Notes: a model not told the origin generated them from the letters alone. A DNA stretch of 64,000 nt from DATFVA01 sp963721075 (GCA_963721075.1 CAVRHV010000014.1:1-64000), one strand, 5' to 3'. Counted from the first letter of the stretch, positions 8,012-17,569 are shown. Translations and numbers: made by a program.

Positions 8012-8344
8012 ATGAAAATATTACTGGCTGTGTTTATTTCTTTTAGCGCGGCACTAACGTTCGCACAGAAAGTCTACTCGGTTGAGTACGCCAACCAGGC
8101 CGACGTAAAAGTATACGTGGTGGAGTACGAGAACCAGGCTGATCTGAAAGTCTACAAGGAGAAATACGAGAACCAGGCGAAAGGCAATGAAGGGAAGTGG
8201 TTCTTCACCGAATATGCCAACCAGGCCGACAAGAAGATTTACTTCGTAGAGTACGCCAACCAGGCCGACCTGAAGATCTACTTCGTCAAGTACGAAAACC
8301 AGTCCGGCTGGAACAACAAAAAGAAAATTTACTTAATGTATTAG
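8012..8344 (+). CDS. Secreted DUF6150-like repeat protein
   Basis: The 110-residue protein has a signal peptide (MKILLAVFISFSAALTFAQ). The rest is almost entirely repeats of a short unit with the pattern (V/F)-x-(E/K)-Y-(A/E)-N-Q-A-D-x-K-(V/I)-Y, about seven copies, as in DUF6150. The regular alternation of aromatic, charged and Asn-Gln residues suggests a small beta-structured envelope protein. It follows the DUF2779 stop by three bases, so it may be co-transcribed, although its subject matter looks unrelated. Function unknown. Confidence 0.75.
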   Translation: MKILLAVFISFSAALTFAQKVYSVEYANQADVKVYVVEYENQADLKVYKEKYENQAKGNEGKWFFTEYANQADKKIYFVEYANQADLKIYFVKYENQSGWNNKKKIYLMY

Positions 8345-8348
8345 AATG

Positions 8349-8882
8349 TTACGGGTGAACGTATATATCATCCGTTTCGGATAAGACTTTGATAAATTCA
8401 ATCTTATCGAATATTCCTGAATAAGTTAGATTGAAGTTATCTGAATCAGAGGTAAATGTCCCGGTTACTTCAACATACTTATTATCGAAAAACCTGGACA
8501 AATAATTTGAATATTGCTCGTATGTATCAAAATCGTAAGGGGAAATATCATACTTCCTGTGTTTTGTTGAAAATTTCAGAGTACGGCCTCCCAGATTAAC
8601 CGAAGCAGAATTTCCCTTAAAACTGATCTTTTTCGCTTCATGATCGTTGGTGTACAGGATCCCTCTGGTATCATGAACAACTAAATAGCCTTTTACCCTG
8701 AGCAGCTTGTTGTTGAATGAGTCCGGCTTATTAAGCAGATCCGATAATGAAACTGCTGAAACGCCGTTATTTGTCGGTTTGTTCTGAAAAAGACTTTTTA
8801 AGGAAGGAAAACTGAATCCAATAACTATTATTAAAATCAGGAGTAATAGGGAGACAACCGGGATAATAAATTTTCTTTTCAT
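8349..8882 (-). CDS. Membrane-anchored hypothetical protein, possible OB-fold
   Basis: The 177-residue protein starts with a charged tail and a single hydrophobic segment (residues 6-26), so it should be anchored in the inner membrane with its C-terminal part outside the cytoplasm. The soluble part has beta-rich segments (LLRVKGYLVVHDTRGILYTN and KYVEVTGTF) reminiscent of OB-fold proteins that begin with a line such as LNKPDSFNNKLLRVKG. No catalytic motif is visible. It converges on the DUF6150-like gene with only four bases between stops. I do not recognise a named family. Confidence 0.6.
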   Translation of the reverse strand: MKRKFIIPVVSLLLLILIIVIGFSFPSLKSLFQNKPTNNGVSAVSLSDLLNKPDSFNNKLLRVKGYLVVHDTRGILYTNDHEAKKISFKGNSASVNLGGRTLKFSTKHRKYDISPYDFDTYEQYSNYLSRFFDNKYVEVTGTFTSDSDNFNLTYSGIFDKIEFIKVLSETDDIYVHP

Positions 8883-9091
8883 ATAGAAAACAGGCTATCT
8901 ATTAAATAATTGTACACCCACTGTCCCGCAAAGGTTCCAATTACCCCCTGAAATCCCAACTTTTCCTTTTCTGGAACAAAACAGCATAAGATTGTAACAA
9001 ATCGGTTAGCCTGCGCACTTCTGAAATTCTACATTTACATCGTTTTTATAAGTCGTGAAATTCAGCCGGAATTTGGGTGAGCGGCCCGGCC

Positions 9092-9133
9092 GGATCAATT
9101 CGGAGTCCAACAGGATCAATTCAGAGTCGAACA
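9092..9133. repeat. Two tandem 21-bp repeats plus partial third
   Basis: The unit GGATCAATTCGGAGTCCAACA at 9092-9112 is followed directly by a copy differing at two positions (9113-9133), and then GGATCC begins a third. It lies in the intergenic region upstream of the DUF4412 gene. Function unknown. Confidence 0.85.
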
Positions 9134-9174
9134 GGATCCGGGGTTAATTAATCAAATAAAAGCAGGAGATATAA

Positions 9175-9816
9175 ATGAAAACGATGAAACTGATTTACTT
9201 GCTTGCTTTACTGCTTTTGGCGCAGACACTGATTGCTCAATCGTCATTTGAAGGGAAGGTTGTGTTTGATCTTAAGGAGGACGGTAAGCAGCAGACTCTT
9301 AATTACTTCGCGAAAGACAAGCTTTTCCGGATGGACATGCCTGAAAAAGGAGGCTCGATATTGTTCAACAGCCGTAAGCTCAAAATGTACGTTCTCATGG
9401 ACAAACAAAAAATGTACATGGAATCTGATATGATGCCGCTGAGTGCTGCTTCAGGCGGAGGTTCGATGAGTAAAACAGGTGAGTCGAAAAATATTCTTGG
9501 CTATGAATGCGAAAAATTTGTTTTTACTCAAAAGGATATGAAAGGCGAAGCATGGATGACCAAAGAACTTGGTGCATTTATGTTTTTTATGGAATCACAG
9601 CAGGAGGTTCCCGACTGGCAGAGCGAAATACTGGATGCCGGTTACTTTCCCCTGCAGGTTACTCAGCACGATCAGAGAAGAGGTGTAACGAGTATCTATA
9701 ATGTAAGGGAAGTTACTCCTATGGATCTGAGTGATGAGTTATTTAAAGTGCCGTCAAATTATCATAAGCTGGATCTTATGAACATGGGCGGCTTAGAGGA
9801 TTTGATCGGGAAATAA
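9175..9816 (+). CDS. DUF4412 domain exported protein
   Basis: The 213-residue protein has an N-terminal signal peptide ending near LIAQS. The mature part matches DUF4412: FEGKVVFDLKEDGKQQTLNY, KLFRMDMPEKGGSILFN and KKMYVLMD-type strands, followed by GYECEKFVF. This family forms LolA-like periplasmic folds and is common in Bacteroidota. It is preceded by GCAGGAGAT as ribosome-binding site and followed 39 bases later by a beta-barrel protein gene on the same strand, so the two may be one operon. Ligand unknown. Confidence 0.8.
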   Translation: MKTMKLIYLLALLLLAQTLIAQSSFEGKVVFDLKEDGKQQTLNYFAKDKLFRMDMPEKGGSILFNSRKLKMYVLMDKQKMYMESDMMPLSAASGGGSMSKTGESKNILGYECEKFVFTQKDMKGEAWMTKELGAFMFFMESQQEVPDWQSEILDAGYFPLQVTQHDQRRGVTSIYNVREVTPMDLSDELFKVPSNYHKLDLMNMGGLEDLIGK

Positions 9817-9855
9817 ATCAACATTAATCAATTAACTAATAAAGGAAAAAATACT

Positions 9856-10413
9856 ATGAAAACATTTGCAACCATTCTGCTGATCTTTTTCTGTTCTGTT
9901 GTAGCGATCAATGCTCAGCAAAAAATGCATGTCGGCCTGAGTGCAATTGTTGCGCTGCCGATGGGCACCTTTGGTGATGTTACCAGTACGGGCTTCGGGG
10001 CTGTGGGATCATATGAAGTTGGTTTTGGAAATAATTTGTCGGCTGTAGGACAAATAGGTTATATCAGCTGGGCTGCTAAAGATGCCGGTGATTATGGTTT
10101 CAGTTATTCTGCTGTACCTGTACTGGTTGGAGTAAAATACTACATAACTCCTGGTTCCGGACTGTACTTAAATTCGTCTGTGGGATTCCACTTTTTCTCT
10201 GTTAGTTCGGATGTCCCGACATACTCCTTCGGCGGGATAACTGTCGGCGGCGGTTCGGCTTCCGCAAGTTCAACCGACTTTACTTTTATTGCCGGGGCAG
10301 GTTATGAAATTCCCCTGAATAATAAGTTCGCTCTCGATATCGGTGCCGCGTATAACCTGGTAAGTGAAACAAACTATATCTCAATTCACGCCGGCGGAAA
10401 AATGGGTTTATAA
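9856..10413 (+). CDS. Outer-membrane beta-barrel protein
   Basis: The 185-residue protein has a signal peptide ending at INAQQ and then alternating hydrophobic strands with many Gly and aromatic residues (GLSAIVALPMGTFGD; VGVKYYITPGSGLYLNSSVG; IAGAGYEIPLNNKFALDIGA). The sequence ends shortly after a strand, in GGKMGL. This fits the small eight-stranded OmpA/PorT-like barrel domain. It follows the DUF4412 gene on the same strand with an AAAGGAAAA ribosome-binding site. Specific function unknown. Confidence 0.75.
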   Translation: MKTFATILLIFFCSVVAINAQQKMHVGLSAIVALPMGTFGDVTSTGFGAVGSYEVGFGNNLSAVGQIGYISWAAKDAGDYGFSYSAVPVLVGVKYYITPGSGLYLNSSVGFHFFSVSSDVPTYSFGGITVGGGSASASSTDFTFIAGAGYEIPLNNKFALDIGAAYNLVSETNYISIHAGGKMGL

Positions 10414-10679
10414 ATGTAAATAGTACCGGAACTTAATATTTGAAATTTTATACTCTTAAGCCGCTTATACTTCTACCAAAGGAAGGCAGGCGGCTTAATT
10501 ACGATTTCAACAGTCAGTATGTTAATCTATGAATTAACTTGCGTCTGACAGCGAAATGGAATATATTATTTAAAATTCATATCGACTTCTTGGGAAGTAC
10601 ACAATGTATTTTATGAAAAGGGAGAGTCTACACAGCAGGAGTAATCTATCCGTTAACAAAATCTCATAAGGTGGGTACA

Positions 10680-12830
10680 ATGAAGATACCGGGGAGCATA
10701 GCTTTTTGTTTTTTATTCATTACCATTAATTGCCTGGCATACGGGCAGGATTTCTGGCAGCAGACGGGCGGTCCTTACGGGGGACAGACTTTTGCGATTG
10801 CTTTTACACCCGACGGAAGTATTCTGGCCAGTACCAGAAACGGAGGTTCCGGCAGAACCAGTTTATATAAGTCAACCGACGACGGGAACAGCTGGTATTG
10901 TATAGAAGACAGATTGGAGTATTCTAATTATATACGATGTTTTGCGGTAGATGCTGATGGATATATCTATGGAGGTTCTAACGGAGGAACAGTTTATTCG
11001 ACCGATAATGGCGAAACCTGGAGTTTCCCGGGTAATCAGGGATTCATGGCAGGTGAAGTCTATGTTCTCACTGTTGATGAAAATAATATCTTATATGCCG
11101 GTACTGACTCCAAAATTTTTTATTCAACCGATCGTGGCCAGTCGTGGGACGAAATTGACGGAGCCTATGAAATAAATACGCTTTATATAACTTCATCGGG
11201 TTATTCTTATGCCGGAAGTTATATGCTTGGTGTTTATCGTTCTACCGACGGCGGCAGCAGCTGGACTCAGGCTAATAATGGTTTGCCATCCGGAGTTGAT
11301 GTTCGTTCCATTGCAGTGGCTCCCAATTATGATGTTTTTGCGGGTACCAACGGTTATGGTGTTTATCGTTCTACCAATAACGGAGCGACCTGGGTTCAGG
11401 TTAATACCGGCATAACTAATAATTTTATAAAGTATATCGGGGCAGAGGATAATGGATATCTCTTTGCGTCGACAGGTAATAGTCTTTTCCGTTCAACGGA
11501 TAACGGGAACAGTTGGTCGGCCTTAACTAACGGCCTGCCGCCTGTAGCTGGCAATTGTATAGAAATTAATTCTGATAATTCCATCTTCCTTGGAACTACC
11601 TACGGAGTATACTTTTCAAACAACCAGGGCGATCAGTGGACGAAAGGAAGTACGGGGATGCGCGCCCTCATGGTAAAAGCATTGGGAATAGATTCGCGGG
11701 GAACGTTGTGGGCAGGTTCATATACTAATGGTTTGTTTTTTTCAGATAACGGCGGTGACAGCTGGGAGCGTGTCGAAAAGTTAATTCCTTTAATTTCTTC
11801 TGTTATGATTGATTCGGATGATGATATCTTCGTCTTCGCGGAGGACTCAGTTTATCGGTCTTCAGATTACGGCGGCAGCTGGACTACATCTAAAATGGGT
11901 ATTTATAACTCGGAGTGGATCAGACCGGTGCAGAATAGTGAGGGGGATATTTTTGCCGGAAAATTGGGGGAAGGAGTGTTTCGTTCAACAGATAAGGGCG
12001 CGAGCTGGACAAATGTAAGTAATGGATTGACTTCATTGCACGTGCATAGTGTTTTAGCTGCGGCTAACGGATATCTTTTTGCCGCTACTTTTGAGGGTTT
12101 GTTCCGCAGTACTGACGATGGAGCTGAATGGACAAAATTAACCAACGGGTTAACCGACACTGAGTTCTGGGCACTAGCCAGTAATTCACAGGGAGAAATA
12201 TTTACTGCCGGTTATTCGTATCAGCTCTTTAGTCACATTCTGAAATCGACTGACAATGGTGACAGCTGGACGGCCGTCGGGTATATAAGTGGTTATCCAA
12301 ACTTAATTTGTATGACGGTTAATTCTCTTGACTACCTTTTTGCCGGTACACTCCTGTACGGAGGCGCGTATTATTCCTCTGACAGCGGAGATAACTGGTC
12401 AAAAATAGCAGATGGATTTCCTTCGTATACTTCGGCATTAACCCTGGTTGTAGACCCGGATGATTATATCTATGCCGGCACAGAAAGCAGTGTATTCAAA
12501 AGTGTTAAATCAACTACGGGGGTAAATTATCATCAAAGCGATGCCCTGTCGGGGTACCGGCTTCTTCAGAACTTCCCGAATCCCTTTAATCCTGCTACTA
12601 CTATCAGCTTCTCTTTGTCGAAAACCAGTTACATATCATTGAGAGTTTATGATATCCTTGGAAATGAGTGCGCCGTACTTGCTGATGGAGAAAAGGTTTC
12701 GGGTATGTATGACGTTCAGTTTTCGGGTGACAGACTGGCCGCAGGAATATATTTCTACAGACTTGAGGCAAGAGCCGTTGAAGATAATGATCACTTCTCA
12801 AAAACCGGTAAGATGATCCTGCTTAAATGA
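10680..12830 (+). CDS. Secreted BNR/sortilin-like beta-propeller protein with T9SS C-terminal sorting domain
   Basis: I choose the ATG at 10680 (AAGGTGGG upstream) over the GTG at 10671. A signal peptide precedes many repeats of the form (V/L)xRSTDxGxSWxxxxxGL, about twelve copies, the Asp-box pattern of BNR/sortilin-type propellers. The C-terminus, from about residue 620, is a Por secretion domain: NFPNPFNPATTISFSL, LRVYDILGNE, LAAGIYFYRLEA, then KTGKMILLK. This type IX secretion signal is characteristic of Ignavibacteria and is the best taxonomic marker in the window. The protein should be exported and cell-surface bound or released. Substrate or ligand unknown. Confidence 0.9.
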   Translation: MKIPGSIAFCFLFITINCLAYGQDFWQQTGGPYGGQTFAIAFTPDGSILASTRNGGSGRTSLYKSTDDGNSWYCIEDRLEYSNYIRCFAVDADGYIYGGSNGGTVYSTDNGETWSFPGNQGFMAGEVYVLTVDENNILYAGTDSKIFYSTDRGQSWDEIDGAYEINTLYITSSGYSYAGSYMLGVYRSTDGGSSWTQANNGLPSGVDVRSIAVAPNYDVFAGTNGYGVYRSTNNGATWVQVNTGITNNFIKYIGAEDNGYLFASTGNSLFRSTDNGNSWSALTNGLPPVAGNCIEINSDNSIFLGTTYGVYFSNNQGDQWTKGSTGMRALMVKALGIDSRGTLWAGSYTNGLFFSDNGGDSWERVEKLIPLISSVMIDSDDDIFVFAEDSVYRSSDYGGSWTTSKMGIYNSEWIRPVQNSEGDIFAGKLGEGVFRSTDKGASWTNVSNGLTSLHVHSVLAAANGYLFAATFEGLFRSTDDGAEWTKLTNGLTDTEFWALASNSQGEIFTAGYSYQLFSHILKSTDNGDSWTAVGYISGYPNLICMTVNSLDYLFAGTLLYGGAYYSSDSGDNWSKIADGFPSYTSALTLVVDPDDYIYAGTESSVFKSVKSTTGVNYHQSDALSGYRLLQNFPNPFNPATTISFSLSKTSYISLRVYDILGNECAVLADGEKVSGMYDVQFSGDRLAAGIYFYRLEARAVEDNDHFSKTGKMILLK

Positions 12831-12988
12831 TTTTGAAGAAATAGTTGCAGCTCTGGTCCCTGATTTAGTTCACTTCCCACAACTATTTACCTTTGTGCGA
12901 TTTTGCACATCCGGCTAACTATATTCGGTTATGTTGGCATATCCCCCTAAATAAATATTTATTTATTCATTAATAATGGAGTCAGGCT

Positions 12989-13414
12989 ATGTTGACCGAG
13001 AATGAAGTTAGAGATGCTTCCAAAAAATTCTACGAGGGACTGAATCGTATGAGCAACGGGGAAAAAGGTGCTTTTGACGATGTCTGGGCGCACGGTTCCA
13101 ATGCTACGGCAATGCACCCGATAGGCGGCAGAGAACTCGGCTGGGATGCTGTAAAGAATTCATTCGACCAGGTTGCCGGTGCGGCTGCAGACGGCAAGGT
13201 TGAACTGAAGGATCAGAAGATCTTTCTTTTAGGCGATGCCGCTTATGAGATAGGTACAGAGCATGCCAGTTTTGCGCTGGGCGGTAAAAAACTGGAGGCT
13301 GAGATCCGTGTAACTAATATTTATCATAAGGACGGCGGCAAATGCAAGCTGGTTCATCATCATACGGATATCGCGCCTTCAATGGTAGAGGTCCTGAACA
13401 GTCTTCAGGCTTAA
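12989..13414 (+). CDS. SnoaL/NTF2-like domain protein
   Basis: The 141-residue cytosolic protein has the pattern of an NTF2-like cone fold: an N-terminal helix (ENEVRDASKKFYEGLNRMSN), DDVWAHGSNATAMHPIGGRELGWDAV, then strands ending in the HHHTDIAP segment. Members act as small-molecule isomerases, binding domains or stress proteins, and the substrate cannot be inferred here. It stands alone with an AATGGAG ribosome-binding site. Confidence 0.7.
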   Translation: MLTENEVRDASKKFYEGLNRMSNGEKGAFDDVWAHGSNATAMHPIGGRELGWDAVKNSFDQVAGAAADGKVELKDQKIFLLGDAAYEIGTEHASFALGGKKLEAEIRVTNIYHKDGGKCKLVHHHTDIAPSMVEVLNSLQA

Positions 13415-13515
13415 GGAGCTAAGGTCTGATCCATTTCCGGTTCCGGTAAAACACACTCATCTTCCCCCGTTAAGCCGGATCCCGATCTATCGCAGTAATC
13501 ATTCGCTCCCGGTTA

Positions 13516-14931
13516 TTACTTCCTGTACTTCGCTATAAACTCTTCAACTTCGGGGAGGCCGCCCTGATAGATGAGGTAGCCGTTGCTCGGTTCGCGTTCG
13601 GTTATTTCGCCTGCGATGGGATTGAGCATTATCTCTTTTACTTTTTCAGGGTCGTTCGTTTGTCCCAGTGCCCAGCCTAGTTTCACATACGCTACTTCGG
13701 GAAGCATATTGGCAGCGGGTATTACCCCAAGCTCCATTATCTCTCTTCCGGTTTCATAAACGTACATCTGAACGTATCCCCACAGGGTCTGTACGGTCAT
13801 ATATACCGCGACACCTTTTTCATTCGCCCTCTTAAGTGCGGGATACATCGGCCTGTTAACGTGTCCTAACCCCGTGCCCGCTATAATTATTCCTTTGTAG
13901 CCATTGTCTACAAGCGAGTCGATGATGTCGGGATGCATATTGGGGTAGTAGTAAACGATCGATACTTTCTCTTCGAAAACGGGATTCACTATTACGTCTT
14001 TGTCGTCTCTTCTTCTTTTGTAGTCTTCGCGAAGGGGAGTGATCTCTGTGCGGCTAACTTTGGCGATCGGTATATCCCCTATGGTCCTGAAGGTTGAACG
14101 GTAGCTTGAGTGCATTTTTCTTACACGCGTGCCTCTGTGCAGCAGTCCGTATACATCGCTGGTGGGACCAAACATACATACCATCGTTTCTGCAATGTCA
14201 CTCTCTGCCGCCGTCTTTACGCTGTGTATCAGGTTAAGCGCCGCGTCTGATGAAGGCCTGTCGCTTGATCTCTGCGATCCTACCATCACTATCGGTACGG
14301 GCGAGTTCTGAACCATAAACGACAGCACTGCCGCTGTGTGATGCATCGTGTCTGTTCCGTGTCCAATTACGATTCCGTGCACGCCTTTCTCGATCTCTTT
14401 CCCGATGGCTTCTGCGAGTCCTTTCCACTGGTCGGGACCCATATTCTCTGAGAACACTCCGTACAGTTTCTCCGTTTCCAGGTTGCAGTAGTCTGCCAGC
14501 TCCGGTACCGATCCGTAAAGTTCACCCGGCGAGAAAGCGGGAATAACAGCGCCGGTTCTGTAGTCGAGACGGCTTGCTATCGTGCCCCCGGTTCCGAGCA
14601 GCTTTACTCTCGGCTTGTTCGGTTCGTAAGGAAAATCTTTTTCGGGTATCTTATAGTGAGCTTCTTTTCTGCTGTGTACTTTTATGTCTGTAACTTTTTT
14701 TGCCGCGATGCCGATGTTGTAGCCGACAGGGATCTTGAGTACTATGTGCAGATCGTCGGCAGTTTCGGAGCGGGGGAGTATGATCCCGTTGTAGATTCCG
14801 TCGTCGGTTTTTATATCAACATTGCTCCATACCAGTGCATCGAACTTCTTTAATGTTTCAAGCGCTTCACCGCGGTAGCCTTTATAATCGCCATTATTAT
14901 CAGCCAATTTATGCATTCTCCTTTTCAGCAT
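13516..14931 (-). CDS. gatD: Glutamyl-tRNA(Gln) amidotransferase subunit D (archaeal type)
   Basis: GatD is the glutaminase half of the GatDE complex, which turns Glu-tRNA(Gln) into Gln-tRNA(Gln). The 471-residue protein has an N-terminal SH3-like segment (TDDGIYNGIILPRSE, HIVLKIPVGYNIGI) absent from plain asparaginases. A type I asparaginase fold follows, with GTGGTIAS (113-120), HGTDTM (191-196) and VGSQRSSDRPSSDAA. It overlaps the end of gatE by 23 bases on the same strand, so the two are translationally coupled. A start at 14916 next to AAGGAGA is an alternative. GatDE is regarded as archaeal, so its presence here suggests inter-domain transfer. Confidence 0.9.
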   Translation of the reverse strand: MLKRRMHKLADNNGDYKGYRGEALETLKKFDALVWSNVDIKTDDGIYNGIILPRSETADDLHIVLKIPVGYNIGIAAKKVTDIKVHSRKEAHYKIPEKDFPYEPNKPRVKLLGTGGTIASRLDYRTGAVIPAFSPGELYGSVPELADYCNLETEKLYGVFSENMGPDQWKGLAEAIGKEIEKGVHGIVIGHGTDTMHHTAAVLSFMVQNSPVPIVMVGSQRSSDRPSSDAALNLIHSVKTAAESDIAETMVCMFGPTSDVYGLLHRGTRVRKMHSSYRSTFRTIGDIPIAKVSRTEITPLREDYKRRRDDKDVIVNPVFEEKVSIVYYYPNMHPDIIDSLVDNGYKGIIIAGTGLGHVNRPMYPALKRANEKGVAVYMTVQTLWGYVQMYVYETGREIMELGVIPAANMLPEVAYVKLGWALGQTNDPEKVKEIMLNPIAGEITEREPSNGYLIYQGGLPEVEEFIAKYRK

Positions 14932-16855
14932 TATTAGTAAGAGAATTTTCTTTGTTATAGATGTAGTTCAGCACAACATCGCCGGGGATCCTTCCCCTCA
15001 GCTTTTCCATCGCTAATCCCATCATTACCTTTGTGCTGTTTTCATTTTTGTAAAGCTTAACTTTCTTCAGCCCGGTCTTCGATTCTTTTACTGCCTTATC
15101 CATTTCGTTATCGGTGCATGGATCCGGAAGCAGTCCATCAAAGAAAACACCCAGGGCAATTACGTTTTCCAGCAGCGGGAGAATTCCATCGCGCGTGATC
15201 TTTCCGTCCCTGTAAGCCTGAAGGATCTCCGATAAACTTTCTTCGTTAAGGATATCTGTATCGTAACCCTTCTTTCTTAAGCGCTTGAGGAACTGGATCA
15301 GCATAACAGCCGCGAACGTAGGGTTGATGTTCCATTCATTAACAGCTCTCTTGAAAAGCTCCGCGTAGGGAGAGATCGAAAGCTCCGCGATTGTATCATC
15401 GGGGATTTTTAATTCCTTATACCACTTTTCTCTTACCCAGAAATGTTCGGGAAGCCAGCTTTTAATTCTTTGTATTGTTTCGTCAGGTATCTGCTTCGGG
15501 GGAAGGTCTGTATCGGGATACATCCTGTCGGCGCCCGGCAGTATTCTTTCGAATCCGTTGGTGCCGTCGCTCAGTGCCTGTCTTGTTTCAGAAGGGATCC
15601 CGATCGTTGCTTCTTTTGCGCGGATGATAATTTCATTTACAGCGGTTGCCGTGTCTTCTTCGCTTCCCCACACAATTACCATCGTGTCGTCCTCTTTCGC
15701 GCCCGTGGCTTTCCTTACTTTCTGCCATTCGGATGAGGTTATGGTATCGCCCTTGCTGTCGGAATGGATCATATTAGGAATAGTAGTTAAGCAGCCGATC
15801 ACACGCACTCTGTCGGATATTTCTTTAGAAAAATATGTGTTGGTCTGAGTCTGCCAGTGAAGGAGTTCTAGAAATCCTTTAAGTACCACGCACTTTAGTA
15901 CGGCGCCGTTTTCCAGTGCGCTTTTAATCGGGATGTAGTGAGGTTTCTTCAACACGCCGGTTATGTCGTGCCGTTCAGCCTGGAAGGTCTCTTCAGTGAT
16001 CCCTCTTCTTTTTAATTCTTCGCGGAGACGCAGCAGGTTCCACTGGCGCTGGGCCTCGTTATAAGTAAGCAGGGGAATATCATTTATCTGAGGTACGCCT
16101 TTGATCTCAACACGCGTTCCGCCCGTAACGCTTACGTTTACATCTTCTCTGGCTGCGCCCATTCCGCGGCGTACGCGGTTTGTACTGCGAACCATCTTGC
16201 TGCAGAGGCGGGCGACTTCGGCGACTTCACGGGGTGTGCGCATATCAGGACCCGTAACCGTCTCGATCAGCGGCATTCCCAGTCGGTCGGTCAGATAAAC
16301 TCTTTCGTGTCCTACATCCGCTACTTCGCGGCATGAATCTTCTTCAATCGACATCTGCACTATCTTTACTTCGCGGTCCTTATATGGGATCTTTCCGTTA
16401 AGCGCGTAAATCGCGGTGCGCTGAAAGCCTGTCGGGATGCTTCCGTCGAGGTACTGCTTCCTTGCGATATGCAGCTCGTCAACAAGACTGCAGTCGAACA
16501 GCATTCCTATGCCAAGTGCAATTTCCAATGCGTCTTCGTTTATCAGAAAAGGGGGAGTATCGTCCATCTCATATGTGCAGACGGTTTCCCGGTTTATCCG
16601 GTATACAATTTCTTTTTTTGTTTTGAATTCCATCAGTGCGGTGCCGTCGTATACGCCAAGTTCGCTGAGCGTAGGGCGCATATGCCTTAGAATCTCCGCA
16701 TCGTAGTGCCTGCTGTATTTCCCGGCGGGACAGCGGCAGAAAAGCTTTTTATCTGTGAGCAGCTGCTGATGAATTTCTATTCCGGATTTGAAGCCGACCG
16801 TTGCATAATCGTCATCGGTCATTTGTGAGAAGGGTTTGAATATAAAGTCGTACAT
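14909..16855 (-). CDS. gatE: Glutamyl-tRNA(Gln) amidotransferase subunit E (archaeal type)
   Basis: The 648-residue protein is the tRNA-binding and kinase subunit of GatDE. It has the GatB/E core near the N-terminus (GFKSGIEIHQQLLTDKKLFC and PTGFQRTAIYALNGKIPYKD). MSIEEDSCREV and RRGMGAAREDVNVSV follow. Unlike GatB it has a long insertion around residues 280-420, consistent with the AspRS-type insertion domain of GatE, then a YqeY-like C-terminal tail. The length is typical of archaeal GatE (about 620-640). It is the first gene of a two-gene unit with gatD. Whether the organism also has GatCAB or a GlnRS cannot be seen here. Confidence 0.9.
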   Translation of the reverse strand: MYDFIFKPFSQMTDDDYATVGFKSGIEIHQQLLTDKKLFCRCPAGKYSRHYDAEILRHMRPTLSELGVYDGTALMEFKTKKEIVYRINRETVCTYEMDDTPPFLINEDALEIALGIGMLFDCSLVDELHIARKQYLDGSIPTGFQRTAIYALNGKIPYKDREVKIVQMSIEEDSCREVADVGHERVYLTDRLGMPLIETVTGPDMRTPREVAEVARLCSKMVRSTNRVRRGMGAAREDVNVSVTGGTRVEIKGVPQINDIPLLTYNEAQRQWNLLRLREELKRRGITEETFQAERHDITGVLKKPHYIPIKSALENGAVLKCVVLKGFLELLHWQTQTNTYFSKEISDRVRVIGCLTTIPNMIHSDSKGDTITSSEWQKVRKATGAKEDDTMVIVWGSEEDTATAVNEIIIRAKEATIGIPSETRQALSDGTNGFERILPGADRMYPDTDLPPKQIPDETIQRIKSWLPEHFWVREKWYKELKIPDDTIAELSISPYAELFKRAVNEWNINPTFAAVMLIQFLKRLRKKGYDTDILNEESLSEILQAYRDGKITRDGILPLLENVIALGVFFDGLLPDPCTDNEMDKAVKESKTGLKKVKLYKNENSTKVMMGLAMEKLRGRIPGDVVLNYIYNKENSLTNNAEKENA

Positions 16856-16979
16856 AAACAGGAGAATTGAATAATATTATCAAAAAGTTGAGTAAGAAAT
16901 ATACACAGATTGCCGGAATTAAGGTAAGGTAAAAGGCAATAATCACATTATTGTATCTATCGCTAAACTCTGTTAGGTT

Positions 16980-17282
16980 TTAGATATTCTTCAAAACTTC
17001 ACTTTTGTTTAACAACTGATGACCTTCAAAAACGGTCAGGATATCGATCTCTGATTCCCGCCGAAAGTATACAATCCTATAGTTTTTATATAGAATTTCT
17101 CTTATGGACTCGATCGATAATTCTGGTACTACTCTTCCGCGGTTTGGATTGGCAGGGATTTTTTCTGCGATAGAAATTAATTTATTAATGAACTCTACCG
17201 CTTTTTGAGGATCATCTTTGGCAATATACTCTTCTATTTCCTGAAGCCGGATTGACGCTTCTTTCGTCCAGTATAGTTTCAT
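16980..17282 (-). CDS. ParE/RelE-family toxin
   Basis: The 100-residue protein has the RelE/ParE layout: two N-terminal helices after a beta strand (LYWTKEASIRLQEIEEYIAK), the NPNRGRVVPEL segment, REILYKNYRIVYFRRESEIDILTVFEG and a short tail. ParE members inhibit gyrase and RelE members cleave mRNA; the sequence suggests ParE but cannot settle it. Its ATG overlaps the antitoxin stop in an ATGA, the usual arrangement for such modules. Confidence 0.88.
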   Translation of the reverse strand: MKLYWTKEASIRLQEIEEYIAKDDPQKAVEFINKLISIAEKIPANPNRGRVVPELSIESIREILYKNYRIVYFRRESEIDILTVFEGHQLLNKSEVLKNI

Positions 17283-17569
17283 TTATGTGATTTTGTTCTG
17301 GCTTTTCCCAGTTCCTTTTTTAATTCTGAGGTGGAGAGACGCTTTCCCTTTTCGGAATCCTCTAGTCCCCGTGAGATGGATTCAATAAATAATTTTGTCT
17401 GACGAAGTTCATCAAACTCTGAGGGTGAAATGAGCACTCCTGCGGGTTTTCCGTTTTGTGTAATGATCAAAGAACTTTTTTTCTCCTGAATTTCCTTAAG
17501 ATACTTAGCCAGTCCCGCCTTGAACTGGCCCACCGGAATAATATCACTTGAAATATTGATTTCTCTCAT
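17279..17569 (-). CDS. Phd/YefM-family antitoxin
   Basis: The 96-residue protein has the Phd/YefM DNA-binding N-terminus (SSDIIPVGQFKAGLAKYLKE and LIITQNGKPAGVLISPSEFDEL), then a charged C-terminal helix that should wrap the toxin. It is the first gene of the pair and probably represses its own promoter. The toxin gene follows with a four-base overlap. Confidence 0.9.
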   Translation of the reverse strand: MREINISSDIIPVGQFKAGLAKYLKEIQEKKSSLIITQNGKPAGVLISPSEFDELRQTKLFIESISRGLEDSEKGKRLSTSELKKELGKARTKSHK

